The position numbers and the translations under genes are program-made. From Bacillota bacterium (lineage in GTDB: Bacteria; Bacillota; Proteinivoracia; UBA4975; VEMY01), in assembly GCA_009711825.1 (NCBI GenBank), contig VEMY01000010.1, positions 1 through 64,000 on the forward strand: 64,000 nt of DNA, given 5' to 3'. Every line of letters begins with the position of its first letter. Position 1 is the stretch's first letter. Shown here in pieces: positions 61,218 to 64,000 of this stretch. Below the pieces are notes generated by a model, which was not told the DNA's origin, did no database searches, and saw only the letters and a program-made list of their open reading frames with translations.

Positions 61218-62336
61218 TTAGAGTAAATCTTTAAGCGGCACGTATTTGTGGCCCAGATCATTGGCCACAGCTTCGTAGACCACCTGACCGGCGTAGGTGT
61301 TGACACCCAGTGCCAAAGCAGGGTCATCTTTGATTGCCTGGGCATAGCCCTTGTTAGCGATATCGAGAGCATACTTAAGTGTTACATTGGTCAGGGCGAT
61401 GGTGGAAGTCCGGGGAACAGCGCCGGGCATGTTGGCAACTGAATAGTGAACAACGCCGTGACGAACATAAGTCGGCTCTGCGTGGGTGGTAACCCGGTCG
61501 ATGGTTTCAATCGAGCCGCCTTGATCGATAGCCACATCAACAATCACAGCGCCTTCTCTCATTTGCTTAACCATGTCTTCAGTGACCAACCGCGGGGCAC
61601 GGGCGCCGGGGATAAGGACTGCGCCAATCAGCAAATCGGCCTTGCGACAGCATTCTTCGATATTGTAGGGGTTAGACATCAGTGTGGTAATATTGCCTTC
61701 AAAAATATCGTCCAGATAGCGCATTCTGGCGGGGCTGACATCGAGGATGGTCACGCGGGCGCCTAAACCATAAGCCATTTTGGCTGCGTTTGTACCAACA
61801 ACGCCACCGCCGATAACCACGACTTCAGCCGGAGGAGTTCCCGGCACGCCGCCCAGAAGAACGCCGCGACCGCCATGGGTTTTTTCCAGGAAGTGAATAC
61901 CCACCTGGGTGGCCATCCGACCGGCAACCTCGCTCATGGGAGTCAACAGAGGAAGTTCACCATTTTCGAACTGAACGGTTTCGTACGCAATGGCAACAAC
62001 TTTCTTTTCCATCAAAACCTTGGTGAGTTCGGGATCCACACCTGACAGATGCAGGTATGTATAGAGAATCTGTCCTTCTTTAAACAGTGGGTACTCGCTG
62101 GGAAGCGGTTCCTTAACTTTCATGATCATGTCTGCTTTGGCGAAAACATCCTGGGGAGTGGGGAGAATTTCAGCGCCGGAATTGATGTACTCCTGATCAG
62201 AAAATCCGCTGCCTTCCCCGGCCTTAGTTTCAATAAACACCTGATGTCCTGCACCCGTAAGGGCATTTGCTCCCGCTGGGGTGAGCGCAATCCTGTTTTC
62301 ATTGGGCTTAATTTCCTTTGGGACTCCAATAATCAT
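61218..62336 (-). CDS. ald: Alanine dehydrogenase
   Basis: A 372-residue NAD-dependent enzyme interconverting L-alanine and pyruvate + ammonia. [14 protein letters not shown] at the N-terminus, [12 protein letters not shown] with the catalytic His, [26 protein letters not shown] as the NAD-binding fold and [15 protein letters not shown] near the C-terminus are all present. The start follows GGAGGAGGC. It stands alone between terminator and a palindrome-rich upstream region, so it is likely individually regulated, for instance by alanine or in sporulation. Confidence 0.97.
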   Translation of the reverse strand: MIIGVPKEIKPNENRIALTPAGANALTGAGHQVFIETKAGEGSGFSDQEYINSGAEILPTPQDVFAKADMIMKVKEPLPSEYPLFKEGQILYTYLHLSGVDPELTKVLMEKKVVAIAYETVQFENGELPLLTPMSEVAGRMATQVGIHFLEKTHGGRGVLLGGVPGTPPAEVVVIGGGVVGTNAAKMAYGLGARVTILDVSPARMRYLDDIFEGNITTLMSNPYNIEECCRKADLLIGAVLIPGARAPRLVTEDMVKQMREGAVIVDVAIDQGGSIETIDRVTTHAEPTYVRHGVVHYSVANMPGAVPRTSTIALTNVTLKYALDIANKGYAQAIKDDPALALGVNTYAGQVVYEAVANDLGHKYVPLKDLL

Positions 62337-62432
62337 TAAAACGCCTCCTCCAAGATTAATATCACCCTATACAAATGCAAAAAATATGCCATAAATATCA
62401 TCCAACCTTGTCCACAAGTGGTCCTGCATAAA

Positions 62433-62448
62433 ATTGCATTTTTGCAAT
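62433..62448. promoter_or_regulatory. Inverted repeat upstream of ald
   Basis: ATTGCA-TTTT-TGCAAT is a perfect inverted repeat. It is followed by TTGCATGCA (62452-62460) and ATGCAAT (62466-62472), further TGCA-type half sites. The cluster lies about 97-136 bases upstream of the ald start. Candidate binding site for an alanine-responsive regulator. Confidence 0.45.
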
Positions 62449-62463
62449 GTTTTGCATGCACAA

Positions 62464-63102
62464 TTATGCAATGACCCAGGGTAACAGGCGTTCCAACAGC
62501 CACGGGACAATCGCTGCCTCCAGCATTGCCAAAATAAACATGCCGACAAATGCTGTGAACTGAACAAAAATATACCCCAGTATTGGGGGCGGAGTGCGGT
62601 CTCCTCCGCCAAACACTTTTGTAATCATTAACCAGCTGAATGCAACCGAATGTGCGCCAGAAAAGATAGTCACCGGAATCAACAAGGCGGCGAAGGGAAA
62701 CAAGGTTGCCAGACAAAATACCAAGCCCCGCCAGGCCAGTCTCTGCACCAAATAGCCGACGGTGAATCCCAATACAACTCCCCTGATAAATACCAAACCC
62801 CAGACAAAGGGCAATCCCACAACCGCTAAGCCGCATATTGTCGTGTAGAACACGAACATGCCGTTGGTATTCAGGGAGTTGGTGGCTATTTTTGCCTTGG
62901 ATATGCTACCGCCCTCATCACTGATTTGAAGATAATAGTTCAGCCCCTCTTCAAGTTCCTGCTGTTGATAGAAATCCAGGTGATTGACCATAGTTGCGCC
63001 AAAAACCATGCCGATAACAAGCGCAATAACCATGGCCAGGGCAGCATTCCGCAAGTACCTTTCGTAACCCTTGGGAGCCTTGAGCAATTGGGAAATTCCC
63101 AC
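62464..63102 (-). CDS. spoIIM: Stage II sporulation protein M
   Basis: A 212-residue membrane protein with five or six helices of the SpoIIM family (GMVFGATMVNHLDFYQQQELEEGLNYYL and FPFAALLIPVTIFSGAHSVAFSWLM). In Bacillus SpoIIM is part of the DMP complex (SpoIID, M, P) that drives engulfment. The GTG at 63102 follows GGGAGGGGAGG. It lies near xerD as in Bacillus, with ald inserted in between. Confidence 0.92.
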   Translation of the reverse strand: MGISQLLKAPKGYERYLRNAALAMVIALVIGMVFGATMVNHLDFYQQQELEEGLNYYLQISDEGGSISKAKIATNSLNTNGMFVFYTTICGLAVVGLPFVWGLVFIRGVVLGFTVGYLVQRLAWRGLVFCLATLFPFAALLIPVTIFSGAHSVAFSWLMITKVFGGGDRTPPPILGYIFVQFTAFVGMFILAMLEAAIVPWLLERLLPWVIA

Positions 63103-63147
63103 ATCCTCCCCTCCCCTTACAAGCTACTTAAATGCTATGCGCCTGTC

Positions 63148-64000
63148 TCAGCGTTTAGACCTGTTCAATTCTACCGCTGCCTTTGCCGCGGCCCCCAGAG
63201 AATCAAAAAAAGCTGGATCCTGCTCGTAACCCCGCCCCATTGTCCTAAACAGCTTCGGATATCTGGCGGCAAGTACGCGCATCTGACGCTGTCGCCAGAT
63301 AAACCGATACCGCTGGGGAAGTTTGCGGATTGCAGACGCCAGTACCCGCCGCTGGGGCTGGCGGAGCAGTGGCAAGGGTATAACCGCCGAACCGGAATAC
63401 GCCTTGCGGAGTACGGTCAGGCTGTGGTGACTAATCCCATGGTGTCGACTGCGGGAATCGGCAAAACTTATCCGGGGCACAAAAATCGCCTGTCCCCCCA
63501 GGGCCTGGACCGCTTGCAAACTAAATCCCTGTTCCAAGCCGGAAAACCCATAGACTGTGCCTGTGCCGGCAATCCCCGGGCCAATGGAGACAATGATATA
63601 ATCAGCGTTTAACACCAGCTTAGCCGCCTGCAAACCGGTAAAGATATTGATTGCCTCTAAATCTCCGCCATAACAGTGGCCGCAGGAAATTGTCCCCTGT
63701 ACCAAGTGCTGCTTACGCAACCAAGCTAAATTTGTGCTAAACGCCACAGGCAAGGCCCCTCCATCCATCGACACAAAAACAATTCTTGCCCCGGGATCTT
63801 CTTGCCTGATTGCCAGCACCAAAGGGGGAAGCATACTGTGCAACTCCGCCACCAAAACCGGGGTCTGTTCCAATCCATCGGAGCACTGAAATTTATCGTG
63901 CCAGGGGCTGTTCTGCTCTTCAACGCAGTCTACCTGTACCTGGAGCGGAGTGTAGCGCAGTTTAACCTGATGGCCCCAACCGTAAGTGCGCTTCCCGGTA
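63148..64000 (-). CDS. DUF3866 family protein (5' end outside the window)
   Basis: The frame stays open to the right edge, so about 284 C-terminal residues are seen. Upstream of an internal TTG at 63873 the frame continues with a conserved block including GHQVKLRYTPLQVQVDCVEE. The protein ends in a basic tail. DUF3866 proteins occur beside sporulation and nucleoside genes in Firmicutes; the function is unknown. It has hydrophobic stretches (LVLNADYIIVSIGPGIAG) but no clear transmembrane helix. Downstream neighbour is spoIIM, 45 bases away. Confidence 0.85.
   Translation of the reverse strand, partial: TGKRTYGWGHQVKLRYTPLQVQVDCVEEQNSPWHDKFQCSDGLEQTPVLVAELHSMLPPLVLAIRQEDPGARIVFVSMDGGALPVAFSTNLAWLRKQHLVQGTISCGHCYGGDLEAINIFTGLQAAKLVLNADYIIVSIGPGIAGTGTVYGFSGLEQGFSLQAVQALGGQAIFVPRISFADSRSRHHGISHHSLTVLRKAYSGSAVIPLPLLRQPQRRVLASAIRKLPQRYRFIWRQRQMRVLAARYPKLFRTMGRGYEQDPAFFDSLGAAAKAAVELNRSKR

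Noticed and set aside
1-64000. CRISPR array, prophage or insertion sequence
   Set aside because: I saw no regularly spaced repeats, no phage genes and no transposase. XerD here is the chromosomal dimer-resolution type in its usual context.

Overview
The window comes from the chromosome of an endospore-forming, low-redundancy Firmicute, most likely an anaerobic Clostridia-type organism. The evidence is a spoIIA/spoVA sporulation block, spmAB, spoIIM and gerW, a T-box leader in front of leuS, a pyruvate phosphate dikinase with its regulatory protein and a CcpN-like repressor, and acyl-CoA dehydratase-type activases. A relative of the Dethiobacter type (alkaliphilic or sodium-using anaerobes) would fit, but that is only an impression. 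Gene density is high and most genes are on the minus strand. I see no insertion sequence, prophage or CRISPR array.

Layout. 1-6.3 kb: a LysR regulator, a long-chain polyprenyl diphosphate synthase convergent with a YtpB-type terpene synthase, a T-box-controlled leuS and a tiny Cys-rich DUF1540 protein. 6.3-16.9 kb: housekeeping genes, namely a TGS-domain GTPase, a damaged Na/Pi-PhoU transporter, rnpB, murG, a zinc-ribbon coiled-coil protein, nif3, trmK, three tRNAs (Asn, Met, Glu) with a near-consensus promoter, sigA, dgt (with no dnaG between them) and a D-Ala-D-Ala carboxypeptidase. 16.9-22.7 kb: ppdK, its regulator, ccpN-like, an Rsu/Rlu pseudouridine synthase and degV.

22.7-37.4 kb is the accessory, catabolic-looking region and the most interesting part. 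It holds a fused cobalamin-dependent mutase-like protein with a small P-loop NTPase and a 76-residue protein, an FCD-type regulator divergent from an unknown 144-residue protein, and then two tandem copies of the same four-gene cassette (unknown ~145-residue protein, fold-type-I PLP enzyme, MnmG-like FAD oxidoreductase with four clustered cysteines, ~12-TM carboxylate-type transporter). Three small genes lie between the copies: YqhV/DUF2619, an unknown 77-residue protein and a 38-residue single-TM peptide. I read this as an uptake and oxidation pathway for an amino acid or other small organic acid, present in two paralogous versions. The substrate is not identifiable from sequence.

37.4-64 kb: spmB-spmA-dacB, gerW with its DUF2953 partner, scpAB, an M50 protease, a DHH-CBS-CCA nucleotidyltransferase fusion, three acyl-CoA dehydratase activase-type proteins, and the classical sporulation/nucleoside block. 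In transcription order that block is spoIIM, ald, xerD, deoB, two purine nucleoside phosphorylases, a pyrimidine nucleoside phosphorylase, dacF, spoIIAA, spoIIAB, sigF, dodecin, spoVAC, spoVAD, spoVAE, an unknown membrane protein and spoVAF. A good sigma-H promoter lies in front of spoIIAA and a sigma-G-like one in front of spoVAC. A DUF3866 gene runs off the right edge.
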